NCBI RefSeq assembly: GCF_018224885.1
Contig: NZ_JAGTXB010000006.1
Location: 310,001 to 374,000, forward strand
Direction: 5' to 3'
DNA from: Chitinophaga hostae
GTDB lineage: Bacteria > Bacteroidota > Bacteroidia > Chitinophagales > Chitinophagaceae
Length of the DNA: 64,000 nt
Below the pieces are notes generated by a model that worked only from the letters and a program-made list of their open reading frames with translations, had not been told where the DNA came from and ran no database searches. Shown one piece after another: positions 63,220-64,000 of the stretch. The first letter of the stretch is position 1. Each line of letters opens with the position of its first letter. A program made the position numbers and the translations under genes.

Positions 63220-64000
63220 ATGTCCGGCAAAAATAAGTCTGCCTATCCGTTCTATATCGTTTTAGGAACATTAGTATGCCTGTTGGGGCTTTCACAGCTT
63301 AACTACAGCTTTTCATATAAAGACTTTCAATTCCGGAAAGTGGACATGTTATCAGAACTGAGAACAACTTCTCCTTCCCCGGACAACCAAAAGCTTACTG
63401 CTGCCGGCAACGACAGCAGTAAGCTTTCTGGTTTAGACAGCAATGGTATTGCTGCCAACCCGCATGTACCGAACCCGGATCATACCCATGATTTTATGTC
63501 GTACGCCGGCATCATGGAATATGCCTCTCCGGTACCCGGTGATACCGTTGTGGGAATGAGACATTTCCTCACCGCCCTGCAGGAACTGAAGGCAGGGAAG
63601 CGTCGTAAAGTACGTATCGCTTACTTCGGTGACTCTATGATTGAAGGCGATCTGATCACCGGCGATCTGCGCGACAGCCTGCAGCGCTTCTTTGGCGGCG
63701 CCGGAGTAGGCTTTGTGCCGGTTACCTCCGTGGTGGCTTCTTTCAGAACCACCATCACCCATACCTTTTCTACAGACTGGAAAGATTATCATTATAAAAA
63801 TTCACCCCCCTCCAATATTACACTCGGTTTGTCAGGGCATACCTTTTATCCGGGGGGCGGCAGCTGGGTGAAATATTCCCCGGTGAAAAAGCCATTGCTC
63901 GACAAATTCCAGGAAATATCCCTGTTGTACGGGCCTGCCTCCGAAGGCACCGTAACTATTAACGATAAAGCCTATACGCTTTCCGGTAATGCTCCGGTAA
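63220..64000 (+). CDS. SGNH/GDSL-hydrolase-like protein, incomplete at window end
   Basis: 260 codons are visible from the ATG at 63220; the frame is open to the edge. A membrane segment (residues about 8-27, YIVLGTLVCLLGLSQLNYSF) anchors it. The SGNH block I motif follows at about residue 135, VRIAYFGDSMIEGDLITGDLRD, with the probable nucleophile Ser in GDSM. Later blocks with the catalytic Asp-His pair lie beyond the window. Proteins of this type deacetylate or acetylate wall glycans, often with an MBOAT partner. It starts 21 nt after a glucosaminidase, which suggests wall or exopolysaccharide modification. Confidence 0.8.
   Translation, partial: MSGKNKSAYPFYIVLGTLVCLLGLSQLNYSFSYKDFQFRKVDMLSELRTTSPSPDNQKLTAAGNDSSKLSGLDSNGIAANPHVPNPDHTHDFMSYAGIMEYASPVPGDTVVGMRHFLTALQELKAGKRRKVRIAYFGDSMIEGDLITGDLRDSLQRFFGGAGVGFVPVTSVVASFRTTITHTFSTDWKDYHYKNSPPSNITLGLSGHTFYPGGGSWVKYSPVKKPLLDKFQEISLLYGPASEGTVTINDKAYTLSGNAPV

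Noticed and set aside
1..64000. tRNA, rRNA, intact IS element or prophage
   Set aside because: No cloverleaf, rRNA segment, transposase or phage structural gene was recognised by reading. A small tRNA could still be missed without a search tool.

Overview
The window reads as a chromosomal segment of a Bacteroidota bacterium, most likely of the Chitinophaga/Chitinophagaceae type. The evidence is a gldJ-porU-porV type IX secretion (T9SS) locus, a PorP/SprF-family protein, DUF4292 and DUF4293 proteins, bacillithiol synthesis (bshA), SusC-plug-like motifs, and many -7 promoter boxes of the form TAnnTTTG. It is gene-dense with core functions. I found no rRNA, tRNA, CRISPR array, prophage or intact insertion sequence.

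Layout. 1-3.7 kb: end of an unknown gene, then an ABC transporter operon whose substrate-binding protein is fused to an OmpA peptidoglycan-binding domain. 4-6.2 kb: M23 peptidase and Bcp peroxiredoxin. 6.4-12.8 kb: gldJ divergent from porU-porV. 12.9-19.6 kb: ispF, dut, a TPR lipoprotein, a DUF4292 lipoprotein and two tandem EnvC-like proteins. 19.6-31.2 kb: bshA, M28 peptidase, a small membrane protein, an RsmI-like methylase, an EI24 membrane protein, a PorP-like protein, upp, a VWA protein, anmK and adenine deaminase. 31.3-42 kb: LolA-like protein, WYL regulator divergent from an unknown gene, Prx6-type peroxiredoxin, two pseudouridine synthases, rlmN, an M23 peptidase with tandem-repeat domains, and a thiolase. 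42.3-53 kb: ECF sigma factor, uvrA, DUF4293, maeB, a protein with kinase-fold residues that is easily missed, mlaE-mlaF and sucD. 53-64 kb: a 2016-residue alpha-2-macroglobulin, a DAO-family oxidoreductase, aspS, a glucosaminidase and the start of an SGNH-hydrolase-like gene that runs off the window.

Cell-envelope work dominates: four M23/LytM proteins, a glucosaminidase, anhydro-MurNAc kinase, MlaEF, T9SS parts, an A2M protease trap and a peptidoglycan-anchored transporter.

The most unusual layer lies between genes. Many gaps hold large near-perfect palindromes (about 70-230 bp). One family has five copies. Its arms are built from 9-nt GATTA-type units whose variable bases differ from copy to copy yet are matched in the opposite arm. 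Other palindromes use 7-8-nt units (GAATTAC, nnnnAGC). These elements often touch or overlap stop codons. I regard them as the best candidate for an undescribed system. Other points are a T8 tract at the start of the second EnvC gene, TAnnTTTG boxes only 4-7 nt from several start codons, and SusC-plug-like motifs inside the A2M and VWA proteins.
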